From NCBI RefSeq assembly GCF_044597725.1, contig NZ_CP139003.1, positions 3,410,001-3,474,000 of the forward strand: 64,000 bases of DNA, written 5' to 3'. The DNA comes from Bermanella sp044597725. Its GTDB lineage: Bacteria; Pseudomonadota; Gammaproteobacteria; Pseudomonadales; Oceanobacteraceae. This document shows positions 18,357 to 27,668 of the stretch, one piece after another. Numbering within the stretch: the first letter of the stretch is position 1; every line of letters starts with the position of its first letter. The position numbers and the translations under genes were made by a program. The notes under the pieces are model-generated. The model had not been told where the DNA came from and made no database searches. It was given only the letters and a program-made list of their open reading frames with translations.

Positions 18357-19688
18357 GTGATAGCGAGACTAGTTTTATTAGATTTGGGGCTTGAGGTGAC
18401 AGAAACAAAACAATATACCACCACCTTCAATTCGATCATGAATAGAAACGTTAAACACCTAGCTACACTGCGGATATTGGCAGTGATATTTGCTGTTGTG
18501 TTTATCCTATGGATTGATATTAATAGTATCCCACCAAAGCAACAGCTCATTATTTGGGCAATATTATTTGGACAGACATCTTTAAGCATCATAAATACAT
18601 TACACGTCCGTAAGAAACCTATATCCCCTCAATCACTTTTCCTATATCTCTTAATTGATATTCTTCTGGTTTCAACGTTTATATATTTTAGCGGTGGTGC
18701 AAACAACCCTTTTATCACCTATCTGTTGGTACCCATTGTTATTAGTGCTGCAACTTTGCCATGGTATTCAACATGGATTCTGGCCAGCTTAGGTATGCTT
18801 CTATATGGCTTTTTATTATTTTTTTATCAACCCTTGGTTTCACTTAACCTTCATTTAGAACATTCTGGGCTTAGCTTACATATCATTGGTATGTGGTTGA
18901 CCTTTGTTTTAAGTGCATCACTTATTGCCTATTTTGTGGTGGATATGGCGATGGACTTACAAAAGCAAATTCAAGATACGGCACGCTACCGCGAGAAGAA
19001 CATTCAAAACGAACATATTTTGCTATTGGCAAATCAAGCCGCTAGTACTGCTCATGAAATAGGTACTCCGCTTACAACCATGCAAATGATTAATTCAGAT
19101 CTGCTTAAATTTGAAGAGAATTTATCACCGCAAGCAAAACAAGATTTAGAATTAATGGCTCAACAAATTAGTATGTGCAAATCCCATTTACAGTCACTAA
19201 CATCGACAAGTTTGCAAACACACGCTACCGAACAACCACTTAACCAGTTTTTAAACGATACTTTGCAGCAGTGGCTGTTGCTTTCACCCCATAGCCAATA
19301 TAAATGGCTTCAGGATATCACCCAGTTTGATATCATAGTGAGATATCCACCTACTGTGCAGCAGGCCTTGATTAATTTGCTACAAAACGCGTTTGATGCA
19401 AATGATGCTAAGCCTATTGAAATTAATATGTCTGTCGATAATACAGCATGGATCCTATCGATATTTGATACCGGAAGTGGCACGGCAAACGAATTACAAC
19501 AGAGTATGGAAAATGGTTTGACAGCTTCACAAGCACAATCGAAAACCAACTCTGGTCTCGGTTTAGGTCTATTGCTAAGTCATAACGGTATTGAGCGTCA
19601 AGGTGGGTATATTCAATTTATTCAAAGAGAACCACAAGGCATCTGTACACAAATTACCATGCCCTTAAATCCAAAGCAGGCGGTGTGA
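18357..19688 (+). CDS. regB: RegB/PrrB-type redox-sensing histidine kinase
   Basis: This membrane histidine kinase phosphorylates the response regulator encoded next to it. Six hydrophobic segments occupy residues 35-195. Between segments 3 and 4 is GGANNPF (113-119), matching the GGxxNPF ubiquinone-sensing motif of RegB. The H-box ASTAHEIGTPLTT carries His233, and Cys274 (QQISMCKSHLQ) aligns with the redox-active cysteine of RegB. N-box (NLLQNAFDA) and G-boxes (FDTGSGT, SGLGLGLLLS) are complete. The start is uncertain: GTG at 18357 is the longest frame, while GTG at 18396 or ATG at 18438 (giving 416 residues) are possible. The response regulator follows after 4 bp. Confidence 0.92.
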   Translation: MIARLVLLDLGLEVTETKQYTTTFNSIMNRNVKHLATLRILAVIFAVVFILWIDINSIPPKQQLIIWAILFGQTSLSIINTLHVRKKPISPQSLFLYLLIDILLVSTFIYFSGGANNPFITYLLVPIVISAATLPWYSTWILASLGMLLYGFLLFFYQPLVSLNLHLEHSGLSLHIIGMWLTFVLSASLIAYFVVDMAMDLQKQIQDTARYREKNIQNEHILLLANQAASTAHEIGTPLTTMQMINSDLLKFEENLSPQAKQDLELMAQQISMCKSHLQSLTSTSLQTHATEQPLNQFLNDTLQQWLLLSPHSQYKWLQDITQFDIIVRYPPTVQQALINLLQNAFDANDAKPIEINMSVDNTAWILSIFDTGSGTANELQQSMENGLTASQAQSKTNSGLGLGLLLSHNGIERQGGYIQFIQREPQGICTQITMPLNPKQAV

Positions 19689-19692
19689 CGAC

Positions 19693-20220
19693 GTGGCACA
19701 TTTCTTACTTATTGACGATGATGAAACACTGTTAATGGTTATGTCTCGAGGTCTAACTCGACGACAACATAGCGTGCAACAAGCCACTAACTCTGAATTA
19801 GCCAAGCACGCATGCCAGCAAAATCACTTTGATTATATCGTGCTAGATTTAAAGCTTGCCGATGAAACAGGATTATCTTTAATTAGTACGATTAAACAGC
19901 TTCAGCCTCATTGCCAAATCGTAATGCTTACCGCCTATGCCAGTATTGCCACGGCAGTTGATGCAATCAAACTGGGCGCTCATCAATACCTGTGTAAGCC
20001 CGTGGATATTAATCAGTTATTGGCCGCTTTCGATATCGATTCGGATACTTGCTTAGCTTCTATAAATGATACACCCACCAGCACCCGTCGCTTAGAGTGG
20101 GAGCACATTCAACAGGTGCTACATAAAAACGAGGGTAACATTAGTGTTACCGCTCGCGAGCTTGGGATGCATAGAAGAACGCTTCAACGTAAGTTACAGA
20201 AGCATCCGGTTAAGCAGTAA
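19693..20220 (+). CDS. regA: RegA/PrrA/ActR-type response regulator
   Basis: This is the partner of the upstream kinase and a global regulator of redox-dependent metabolism in the family. The receiver domain has the acidic pocket IDDDE (residues 7-11), the phospho-acceptor Asp52 in IVLDLKLADE, and the lysine in LCKPVD near 105. A short linker leads to a Fis-type helix-turn-helix, NISVTARELGMHRRTLQRKL (about 149-168), the hallmark of RegA. The start is GTG, 4 bp after the kinase stop. Length of 175 is normal. The 3' end overlaps the convergent amidotransferase gene by 11 bp. Confidence 0.94.
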   Translation: MAHFLLIDDDETLLMVMSRGLTRRQHSVQQATNSELAKHACQQNHFDYIVLDLKLADETGLSLISTIKQLQPHCQIVMLTAYASIATAVDAIKLGAHQYLCKPVDINQLLAAFDIDSDTCLASINDTPTSTRRLEWEHIQQVLHKNEGNISVTARELGMHRRTLQRKLQKHPVKQ

Positions 20221-20923
20221 TAAATTTAGCCATCCACTTTGCTAATTCCAATGAATCGGTTTTAGCATTAGGAGCTTGGCATGAAGCGAGTGCTATGTCT
20301 GCCTCGTCATCAGGGATTACTTCCCCCTTACGTAAGGCGAGCAACTCTGTTTCGTAGTCGAGCATAAATTCAGGGTGTGCTTGAAATGTCATGATATGCT
20401 CGCCATAGGTCATGGCCGCTAGTGGACAAAACTCTGATGCAGCAAAAACGTTTGCTTTCTCAGGTTTTTCCACAACTTGATAATTATGCATGGCGCTAAT
20501 GGTAAACGATTCAATATTAGCAGGCACACCTTTAGGATGATCCGTAAGTTGATAACGATGCAATCCGACACCCCAGCCCTGAGTATTTTTCGCAACTTTA
20601 CCGCCCAGCGCATCCGCCACAATTTGATGGCCAAAGCAAATCCCTAAAATAGGGGTTTTGTGTTTATCTAGTTCGCGAATAATGTCTTTTAAGCGCAGCA
20701 TCCAAGGGTCGTTGTCCTCAACATTGAACTTCGATCCGGTAATAATCCAGGCATCAAAATCATCTAGGCTTTGCGGAAATTCATCATCTTTGACATTGAA
20801 TGTTTCAAATTCATACTGGTAGCCCGCTGCAGCAAACAGCTTCACAAACATATTGGCATAGGAGTCGTAACGGCCAATTAGCTCATCTGGCGTGGTGCCT
20901 GTGGCGAGGATTCCAAGTTTCAT
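20210..20923 (-). CDS. Class I glutamine amidotransferase-like protein
   Basis: The protein has a class I glutamine amidotransferase fold of the GMP-synthase-like, stand-alone type. The nucleophile elbow GICFGHQIVADALGG has its cysteine about residue 96 from the chosen start, and the His/Glu of the triad are in FQAHPEFM near 183-187. Proteins of this group act on gamma-glutamyl or related amide substrates; the actual substrate here is unknown. The ATG at 20923 has GGTGA six bases upstream and is preferred over an ATG four codons earlier. The gene is convergent with regA and shows no clear operon partner. Confidence 0.85.
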   Translation of the reverse strand: MKLGILATGTTPDELIGRYDSYANMFVKLFAAAGYQYEFETFNVKDDEFPQSLDDFDAWIITGSKFNVEDNDPWMLRLKDIIRELDKHKTPILGICFGHQIVADALGGKVAKNTQGWGVGLHRYQLTDHPKGVPANIESFTISAMHNYQVVEKPEKANVFAASEFCPLAAMTYGEHIMTFQAHPEFMLDYETELLALRKGEVIPDDEADIALASCQAPNAKTDSLELAKWMAKFITA

Positions 20924-20985
20924 TATAATCACCATATGTAAAATATATTGATCATTTTAGTGCAAAATAAGCAACTAAATCCAGT

Positions 20986-21654
20986 TTATTCGTCGCTAAA
21001 GTACTTATCCACATCAAATGAACTAAGCAGTTCGGGCTTGGTCCCCATGACGCCGGCCACAACCATGCCATTGACGAATGCCTCAGGGAATAGCATTAAA
21101 GGTAAATACATCAAGTATTCATGGTAAACCTTGCTCGCACTGTAGATATCAAGCCCCCAAACCATGAGGCTAGTGCACAGGGCAACCGCCAGAATAGCGA
21201 TGGCTCCATTGAAAAAACCACATAAAAAGATATAAACAAACGGGTTGGCTGGCAGGGCGTGCTGAACCCACTTTAAAATCCACCATGAGGTACATATCGG
21301 TAATAAGATACTAATACCAAAATTAACACCAAACGCCATGAACGACTCTAGCCCCATAAAGCTCACCAATAGCAAGGACAACGCTCCCGCCAACAAGGCC
21401 AATGGCCAGCCCATAAGCAGTGTGGCTGCGGTTAAGCCCATGAAATGTATACCCAAGCCACTGCTTAAACCGGCGCGAATACTCCATAACACGGCTAGAC
21501 TAATGCAAACAATATAGAAAATATGTTGAAGATAGGGTTTCTGCTGAAGCGCACGCCAGTTAATTCGATAGATGGCCAATACAATTGGAATAAAAGCTAG
21601 GCACAATGCCAGCCACATAAACCCTGTTGGCAGCAAGTCTGGTTCGATGCTCAT
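20986..21654 (-). CDS. CbiM-like energy-coupling-factor permease family protein
   Basis: The 222-residue protein has about seven hydrophobic segments and resembles the substrate-binding membrane subunit (S component) CbiM/NikM of cobalt/nickel ECF transporters, especially GLGIHFMGLTAATLLMGWPLA near residue 65 and FPEAFVNGMVVAGVM near 189. It lacks the strongly conserved N-terminal Met-His-Ile metal ligand typical of true CbiM (here MSIEPD). No CbiN, CbiO or CbiQ partner is present. It may be a member of the solitary group found in many gammaproteobacteria, whose substrate is unclear. It follows rimI after 31 bp, so co-transcription is likely. Confidence 0.7.
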   Translation of the reverse strand: MSIEPDLLPTGFMWLALCLAFIPIVLAIYRINWRALQQKPYLQHIFYIVCISLAVLWSIRAGLSSGLGIHFMGLTAATLLMGWPLALLAGALSLLLVSFMGLESFMAFGVNFGISILLPICTSWWILKWVQHALPANPFVYIFLCGFFNGAIAILAVALCTSLMVWGLDIYSASKVYHEYLMYLPLMLFPEAFVNGMVVAGVMGTKPELLSSFDVDKYFSDE

Positions 21655-21685
21655 GCACTTCCCTTAACTCGATGGCAGGCACTCG

Positions 21686-22123
21686 CTACAATGGAAGTGC
21701 CATTAGCAATGCGTCTTCATATCCGCTTTTAGTGGGATAATAGTTTTTACGACGACCAATTTCATGAAAGCCCTGCTTTTCATAAATATGAATAGCGGCT
21801 TGGTTACTGGGTCTAACTTCTAAAAACATTTCGTGATTATCATGTTGCTGGGCATGTTCTACCAAATGTTCAAGTAATGTTTGGGCATGACCCTGTCCGC
21901 GAGCACCAGAGGCTATACAAATGTTTAATAATTCGGCCTCACCAACCACGTACGATACAATTCCATAACCTTGAATGTTTTGATTTTGCTCTAGCACAAG
22001 ACAATATTTAGTAGAGTGAATCGCTTGCTCAAAGAGACTACGTGACCATGGAAACTCATAGGCTTCATGCTCAATTAGCACAACTTGATCCAAGTCTTGC
22101 AAGACCATTTCTCGAACAAGCAT
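21686..22123 (-). CDS. rimI: Ribosomal-protein-alanine N-acetyltransferase RimI
   Basis: RimI acetylates the N-terminal alanine of ribosomal protein S18. At 145 residues it is a single GNAT domain. The acetyl-CoA loop is ARGQGHAQTLL near residue 75, preceded by the beta strand AELLNICIA. The C-terminal motif AIHIYEKQGFHEIGRRKNYY is characteristic of RimI. It overlaps the stop of the HolD-like gene by one base; the holD-rimI neighbourhood is conserved in gammaproteobacteria. Confidence 0.93.
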   Translation of the reverse strand: MLVREMVLQDLDQVVLIEHEAYEFPWSRSLFEQAIHSTKYCLVLEQNQNIQGYGIVSYVVGEAELLNICIASGARGQGHAQTLLEHLVEHAQQHDNHEMFLEVRPSNQAAIHIYEKQGFHEIGRRKNYYPTKSGYEDALLMALPL

Positions 22124-22827
22124 TACGTAACCTGATTGCCTAAATTTTGCCGAACAAGGTACTGCCAGAGTTGTTGTTTGTTACCCGACGAAGCCATAAT
22201 TTCACTTATCGAGATATCATATTCAAGTACGGCAAAATCCGTTAACCATTGCGGGCTTTCTGCGAAGCACAACATATTACTGGGTTTAACCATTTGCGTT
22301 AATTGATGCAGATGCTCCGCTAGGTATTTTTTAGCAACCTCAGCACTTTGATCTACATTCGGTGCTTCGAGCATAGGCCAATTAAACATTCCAACGTGTT
22401 TAGGTTTACTGCGGCTACCCTGTATAAACTGCGCAACATTATGTACAAATTTATGATGCTCAGGGGTTAACTCAGACTCTGATGTGACAATCCACAGCCC
22501 TGAGCGGTAACACCAATAATGCAAAGTAAACTGAGGCGTTTCAGCCTTTACGGGTTGCTCTGTCTGCAGAGGATAAGCCGGCGCAACGACTGAATTAACG
22601 GTCGGTGTCGAAACAACTTGAGTATCAACCGATATTGCAGCGTGAGGCACACTTGGCTTGTGCTGAACCACTGGATGCTCTTGCGGAACCTCAGGTTGCT
22701 GTATTTCAGACTGCTCAGTCGCTGGCTGCGATGCTTGAGTTTCTACTTTCTCACAACGAGGCTGCCAAACATCAATCCCCAAGTGCTCAAGATACGTCAG
22801 CTGGGACGGCGCATACTCTGCCGACAT
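22123..22827 (-). CDS. HolD-like protein (possible DNA polymerase III psi subunit)
   Basis: The N-terminal 24 residues (SQLTYLEHLGIDVWQPR) match the start of psi subunits in pseudomonads, which bind the chi subunit of the clamp loader. Residues 28-100 are a low-complexity linker rich in Gln, Pro, Val and Glu. The C-terminal 130 residues contain FTLHYWCYRSGLWIV and LLCFAESP-like strands consistent with a psi domain. At 234 residues it is longer than E. coli HolD (137). The position directly before rimI supports the call, but overall similarity is low, so no symbol is given. Confidence 0.6.
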   Translation of the reverse strand: MSAEYAPSQLTYLEHLGIDVWQPRCEKVETQASQPATEQSEIQQPEVPQEHPVVQHKPSVPHAAISVDTQVVSTPTVNSVVAPAYPLQTEQPVKAETPQFTLHYWCYRSGLWIVTSESELTPEHHKFVHNVAQFIQGSRSKPKHVGMFNWPMLEAPNVDQSAEVAKKYLAEHLHQLTQMVKPSNMLCFAESPQWLTDFAVLEYDISISEIMASSGNKQQLWQYLVRQNLGNQVT

Positions 22828-22832
22828 ACTCG

Positions 22833-24368
22833 CTATACTCCCTCGGATTGAGGGTGTGCCCGTTGCGATTTACTTTGCAGTAAATTTAAGGCGTTAATAT
22901 ACGCTTTGGCAGAAGCAATCACGATATCTGTATCACTGCCTAACCCGTTAACAATGCGACCACCTTTTTCAAGACGCACCGTTACTTCCCCTTGGCTGTC
23001 AGTACCGCTGGTAATGGAGTTAACACTGTATAACTGTACCGTCGATTTGCTTTGTGCAATTTCCTCTATGGCTTTTAATGTTGCATCCACGGGGCCACTG
23101 CCTTGGGCTGAGGTTTTTACTTCTTTTCCGTCCACTAGTATGGTGAGCTTAGCCACAGGCAGTTCACCTGTTTGACTGTGTGCTTCTAAAGTCACTAACT
23201 GATAAATGTCATCCATATTACGAGCAGCACTTACCAAAGCTTGCAGATCTTCATCAAAAATTTCATGTTTTTTATCTGCCAGCTCTTTAAACTGAGCAAA
23301 CGCTTTGTTTAAATCTTGATCTGTTTCAAAATTAACACCCAGTTCTTCTAAACGCGAACGAAATGCAGCCCGACCTGAATGTTTACCCATAACCATGCGG
23401 TTAGCGCCCCAACCCACATCTTCTGCCTTCATGATTTCATAAGTCTCACGATGCTTTAGCACACCGTCTTGGTGAATACCCGACTCATGGGCAAAAGCGT
23501 TGGCGCCCACAATGGCTTTATTAGGCTGTACAGGAAAACCAGTAATAGTCGAAACCATGCGCGAAGTAGGCACAATAAATTGAGAGTCGATATTAGTTTG
23601 CACATCAAATAAATCGGGACGTGTACGCACTGCCATCACTATTTCTTCAAGAGCAGCGTTACCTGCACGCTCCCCTAGGCCATTAATTGTACATTCAACT
23701 TGGCGCGCACCATTGCTCACAGCGGCTAACGAATTAGCCACCGCTAAACCTAGGTCGTTATGACAGTGCACAGAAAAAATAGCTTTATCCGCATTTGGAA
23801 TGCGCTCTAACAATGATTTAATTTTGCCACCGAACTCTTCCGGTATGGCATAGCCAACCGTATCGGGGATATTGATCGTACTTGCACCGGCATCAATTGC
23901 AGCCTCTATTACCCGACACAAGAAATCCATATCGCTACGACCTGCATCCTCACAGGAAAATTCTACATCCGCTACTAGATTACGTGCACGCTTTACTGCA
24001 TACACAGCACGCTCCACCACTTGATCGGGAGACATACGTAACTTGTGCTCCATATGAATAGGACTGGTTGCAATAAAAGTGTGGATACGTCCTCGCTCAG
24101 CGGCTTTCAGAGCTTCGGCAGCACGATCAATGTCACCGTCTACAGCACGGGCTAATGAACAGATAGTTGACCCTTTAACAGCTTTAGCGACTGCAGCGAT
24201 GGATTCAAAATCCCCTACACTAGCTGCCGCAAAACCCGCTTCAATAACGTCGACACGCATTTTTTCGAGCGCCTTACCGATACGTACTTTTTCATCCAAG
24301 GTCATGGACGCGCCAGGGCTTTGCTCGCCATCACGCATAGTCGTATCAAAAATGATTAATTCGCTCAT
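22833..24368 (-). CDS. leuA: 2-isopropylmalate synthase
   Basis: LeuA condenses acetyl-CoA with 2-oxoisovalerate, the first committed step of leucine synthesis. The TIM-barrel domain begins with FDTTMRDGEQSPGASM (residues 7-22), and the metal-binding HCHNDLG is near 201. The LeuA dimer regulatory domain fills residues about 385-511, where leucine feedback acts in this family. The 511-residue length is that of the bacterial type-1 enzyme. The start ATG has GGGAG seven bases upstream. It is followed by the HolD-like gene five bases after its stop, and is far from ilvC in this window. Confidence 0.97.
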   Translation of the reverse strand: MSELIIFDTTMRDGEQSPGASMTLDEKVRIGKALEKMRVDVIEAGFAAASVGDFESIAAVAKAVKGSTICSLARAVDGDIDRAAEALKAAERGRIHTFIATSPIHMEHKLRMSPDQVVERAVYAVKRARNLVADVEFSCEDAGRSDMDFLCRVIEAAIDAGASTINIPDTVGYAIPEEFGGKIKSLLERIPNADKAIFSVHCHNDLGLAVANSLAAVSNGARQVECTINGLGERAGNAALEEIVMAVRTRPDLFDVQTNIDSQFIVPTSRMVSTITGFPVQPNKAIVGANAFAHESGIHQDGVLKHRETYEIMKAEDVGWGANRMVMGKHSGRAAFRSRLEELGVNFETDQDLNKAFAQFKELADKKHEIFDEDLQALVSAARNMDDIYQLVTLEAHSQTGELPVAKLTILVDGKEVKTSAQGSGPVDATLKAIEEIAQSKSTVQLYSVNSITSGTDSQGEVTVRLEKGGRIVNGLGSDTDIVIASAKAYINALNLLQSKSQRAHPQSEGV

Positions 24369-24516
24369 GACTTCTCCCGAGTTGATGCGTCAGCCCACAT
24401 TTGAGGTGGAAAGGATCTTTGGGGCTGAGATAATAATGTGCTAGAAAATAAGGCAAACTATAGCGGGATTAGGGGGTAATTTCCACGTTTAAGTGGCTCG
24501 AGACCCATGAGCTATT

Positions 24517-27075
24517 CTAGTTAATGGGCGTAGCCATAAGATTAGAAGTCATATTCAAGTTTTGCATTTTAAGCTGATGCACAATAGTTTGAGGCGCAGG
24601 TGCATTTGGGTGCTTTAGCTGAATAGATTCTATATCCAGTTCTTTGATTTGCAGTTGGCCTTTTACGGCAAAGCCTAGCGGCCTATTGGCCTTATCGGTG
24701 GCTGTTAAGGTATTAGTATCTTTATATTCATAGTCGTTCACGCCAGTTCCGGTTATGACTTGTTCTTGTCCAGCATTACCAAAAACGCCATTTTTATCCG
24801 CCCCATCGGCCTTTTTTATCACTCGAGTTGGTGCAACATCCAAGGCCAAGCTTAATTGCATACCAAACTCATTATCAGTCAAGTTATAACCATCACTGGT
24901 ACGGATATTATCAAGTATAAGCTGAGTGCCAGTATTATTTACCGACTTCCCATCAACGTCGATAGTTCGATTATTTTCCCACGTAAGCGTATTTCGTTTT
25001 TGTGCATCTAACGCATTCATCCAGTTTTGCTTCATACTGATCGTTAAACCATCTGTCCCACGATCCAACCACTGTCCACCGTTAGATTCACAGCTGCTTA
25101 AGTCCGTACCAGAGCCGCCAACACAAGACGCTCCTAACACGTTACCAGCTCCGTCTACGCCAGCACCGCCAGCTTGAATAACCAGTTCAGAATTTTCTTG
25201 GTATTGCTGCATGCGAATTCGACCTAAACTTTCACCCGTGGTTTTCTCACCCCAGCGAAGGTTAGCAATATCCATATCACTCCATAACTCGCCTTGGCGC
25301 AAACGAATTGCATCACCGGCAAATGCGCCACTAGGGTCATCGCCTACATCAAGTGTAAAGTCTCGAAAATGATATTTATAAGTAACATCATCGGCCCAAA
25401 TACCTAATACCTTTTCATCCACTTGGCCCTGGTTAACAATATTAGTTGTATAAGCAAACGTACCATCGGTCATTAATACGTCACCATCAAATGTAAGACC
25501 TGAACCTGATTGACCGCCAGTTCGAATTTCCACAGCGGCATTCATAGTAAATTCGTAAGCAGGGTAAATGCCTAACGGTAAGAGCAATTCCGTTCCCCCT
25601 TGAAGCGGCGCATTTTCACCACCCAATTTAAGCCCGTCTATGGAGTAATGCACATTAAAATTGCGTAAACCTAACGCCAAGTAGCTTCCATCTACAGCAT
25701 GATTAGAGTTAATTGAATTTCCTTTACGAACATCAAGAGAGGCATAACCCGAACCATAGCTGTTGAAGTTACTAATCATAAGTTTGCCGGGCATAAGCGC
25801 CCCCGCGACATTACTGTTTTCTCTGTCCGTATAAGTAATATCAGCGTTTAAATTCCACTCATTATATAAACTGATACCATCATCATAAGTACCAACATTA
25901 TTATAAAATGACGCTAGCTCAGTGAAACCTTCTGCATCTAAGTCCGCAAAGCTTTGCCCAGCCCATGCAATACCCGGCGCAAGCTTAAGCGTATTTTGAT
26001 AGGTTTGCCCGCCATGTGTGGCATCTTGGAAGTCATAGATTATTTCGAACTCACCCAAAGCCCTTCCTGCACCTATCTCTATAGTTTGGGCACGAAATTG
26101 ACCTTCTAAGCGGTCGAACTGCAATGCTATATAATCGCCTAATTCGCTGTCGGCCTTACCTATGTCAAAGGTGTAACCTGACAAATTTGCATAACCCGAC
26201 ATATCTGCGATTTTTAACGTTGAATCATCTGTATATGACCATTGATTATTATGGCTTTCATTAATTGTGAATGAGGCGTCCATGGTAATACCTGTACCAT
26301 CACGACCACCACCGAATATATGAATGTAACTGTTTTCTAAAGCTAAACTTGATGCTATTTGGCCTAAGGATTGCGCGCCACAATTGGCTGTCTCTGCAAA
26401 GCAAAGACCTCCTAGCGATACGTCGTACTGCATGTTAGGAATAGCAAGCACGAGGTAGGCTTCTGTACCGTTATCTTCGATATCAATCGTCATGTTATTT
26501 ATCTGGGTATCAATGGTCATGTTATCAGCTAGCAAGGTATTACCATTGGTAACCCAGCGAAAATCAACATTTTGCAGTTGTGTATGGCTATCAATCACAA
26601 AGCCAGAATCACCCGCTGCTTTACCATTGATTGACATGGTATTGGTACCCGTCCAATCATAAATAAATGAACCAAAACTTTTACGGCTAGCATACCCATC
26701 TAAAACCGATCCGCGGTGATCACCCACTGAAATAGAACCAATTTGTATACGCGTGGGTTGGTAGGTACTTTTGATCACTAAGCCATCATTACCGTCAATG
26801 TCATACTGATGAATAGATACCGCTTGCTGATTATTCACATCACTAGGGTGACCGATTACGATATCTTTTAAATCGAGAATACCCCCTTGGCTAACACCAT
26901 CTTTATCTGAGTAGCGAATTTCATCCACTTTAATCTGCTTGTGCATTTCCACGGTTAAACCCGCTTGGCCGGTTACGCCAGATAACGCGTCATCACCTAA
27001 GTGCTCAAGGTCTGCGAAAACGAATGAAGTCCATAGAGTCAGAATGACACAGGCTAGAGAAATACAGCTACGCAT
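24517..27075 (-). CDS. Large exported protein with N-terminal V-T-G-Q motif (852 aa), third gene of a surface-protein operon
   Basis: A Sec signal peptide (residues 1-21, ending FVFAD) precedes DLEHLGDDALSGVTGQAGLT, a motif shared in shorter form with the two upstream genes. The body is acidic, Gly/Asn/Thr-rich and predicted to be mostly beta strands, with few charged helices. Two short Cys-x(n)-Cys loops are present (CFAETANC near 220; CVGGSGTDLSSC near 645). I recall similar N-termini in proteins labelled DUF6160 or linked to Acinetobacter fil-type genes, but could not check. No sortase, autotransporter or LPxTG signal is visible. The start overlaps the preceding stop by one base (TAATG), implying coupled translation. 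Function unknown. Confidence 0.8.
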   Translation of the reverse strand: MRSCISLACVILTLWTSFVFADLEHLGDDALSGVTGQAGLTVEMHKQIKVDEIRYSDKDGVSQGGILDLKDIVIGHPSDVNNQQAVSIHQYDIDGNDGLVIKSTYQPTRIQIGSISVGDHRGSVLDGYASRKSFGSFIYDWTGTNTMSINGKAAGDSGFVIDSHTQLQNVDFRWVTNGNTLLADNMTIDTQINNMTIDIEDNGTEAYLVLAIPNMQYDVSLGGLCFAETANCGAQSLGQIASSLALENSYIHIFGGGRDGTGITMDASFTINESHNNQWSYTDDSTLKIADMSGYANLSGYTFDIGKADSELGDYIALQFDRLEGQFRAQTIEIGAGRALGEFEIIYDFQDATHGGQTYQNTLKLAPGIAWAGQSFADLDAEGFTELASFYNNVGTYDDGISLYNEWNLNADITYTDRENSNVAGALMPGKLMISNFNSYGSGYASLDVRKGNSINSNHAVDGSYLALGLRNFNVHYSIDGLKLGGENAPLQGGTELLLPLGIYPAYEFTMNAAVEIRTGGQSGSGLTFDGDVLMTDGTFAYTTNIVNQGQVDEKVLGIWADDVTYKYHFRDFTLDVGDDPSGAFAGDAIRLRQGELWSDMDIANLRWGEKTTGESLGRIRMQQYQENSELVIQAGGAGVDGAGNVLGASCVGGSGTDLSSCESNGGQWLDRGTDGLTISMKQNWMNALDAQKRNTLTWENNRTIDVDGKSVNNTGTQLILDNIRTSDGYNLTDNEFGMQLSLALDVAPTRVIKKADGADKNGVFGNAGQEQVITGTGVNDYEYKDTNTLTATDKANRPLGFAVKGQLQIKELDIESIQLKHPNAPAPQTIVHQLKMQNLNMTSNLMATPIN

Positions 27076-27668
27076 TATGGAGTACCCGTAGGAAACAGAA
27101 GTAAATTACCATGCATTTCCATATTGCCGTTTATTTCAACACCGTATAAGTCTCTTTGTTGAAAGCCGGCATCAGTAGGGCGAGCCGTTGTGCTCGTTGC
27201 TAACTCATATTTAAACTTTTCAAAACGTAGGTTATTGGGTAAACCTATTTCCAGCACAGTTTTGCCTGCAAAATCTATTTGATCACCACCAAAGTCGTCA
27301 GTTGCTGATATCTCACGAGCTTTGAGTGTTAAGCCTTCAAACGACAGCTTGCCCTGAAGTTCATCGATCACATAATAACCTTCTGTCGCATTTGTTTTTG
27401 CGGTAAGCCGAGTACCGCAACGTTGTGCCGTACCTGCTTCTTTCTCGGCGCAGGTACCCCAGACAATATCACTGTTATCGTCTAAGTTATTAACATCCGA
27501 GGACGCTAGCGGACCACCTAGCTCGTTAAACGTAATATCACCCGATAAATAAACACCGTTTTGACCCGTAACGTTATTCAGGTCTTTTTCACTCATAGGC
27601 TCCATGGCATTAGTAGATAAACTTAGGCAAATACACATAGCCGCTAAAACAGTATGTCTAAATATCAC
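27075..27668 (-). CDS. Exported protein with V-T-G-Q motif (197 aa), second gene of the surface-protein operon
   Basis: The 21-residue signal peptide ends at STNAM and is followed by MSEKDLNNVTGQNGVYLSGD, the motif that unites these three genes. A single short cysteine pair (CAEKEAGTAQRC, residues about 73-84) resembles those in the flanking paralogues. The remaining sequence alternates hydrophobic and polar residues (ITFNEL, YYVIDELQGKLSFEGLTLKA), as in beta-solenoid or beta-sandwich proteins. It overlaps both neighbours (11 bp upstream, 1 bp downstream). I do not recognise a specific function; it may assemble with its neighbours at the cell surface. Confidence 0.8.
   Translation of the reverse strand: MIFRHTVLAAMCICLSLSTNAMEPMSEKDLNNVTGQNGVYLSGDITFNELGGPLASSDVNNLDDNSDIVWGTCAEKEAGTAQRCGTRLTAKTNATEGYYVIDELQGKLSFEGLTLKAREISATDDFGGDQIDFAGKTVLEIGLPNNLRFEKFKYELATSTTARPTDAGFQQRDLYGVEINGNMEMHGNLLLFPTGTP

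Noticed and set aside
24369..24516. Possible leuA leader peptide with four Leu codons
   Set aside because: The codons are not clustered and no alternative terminator hairpins were seen.
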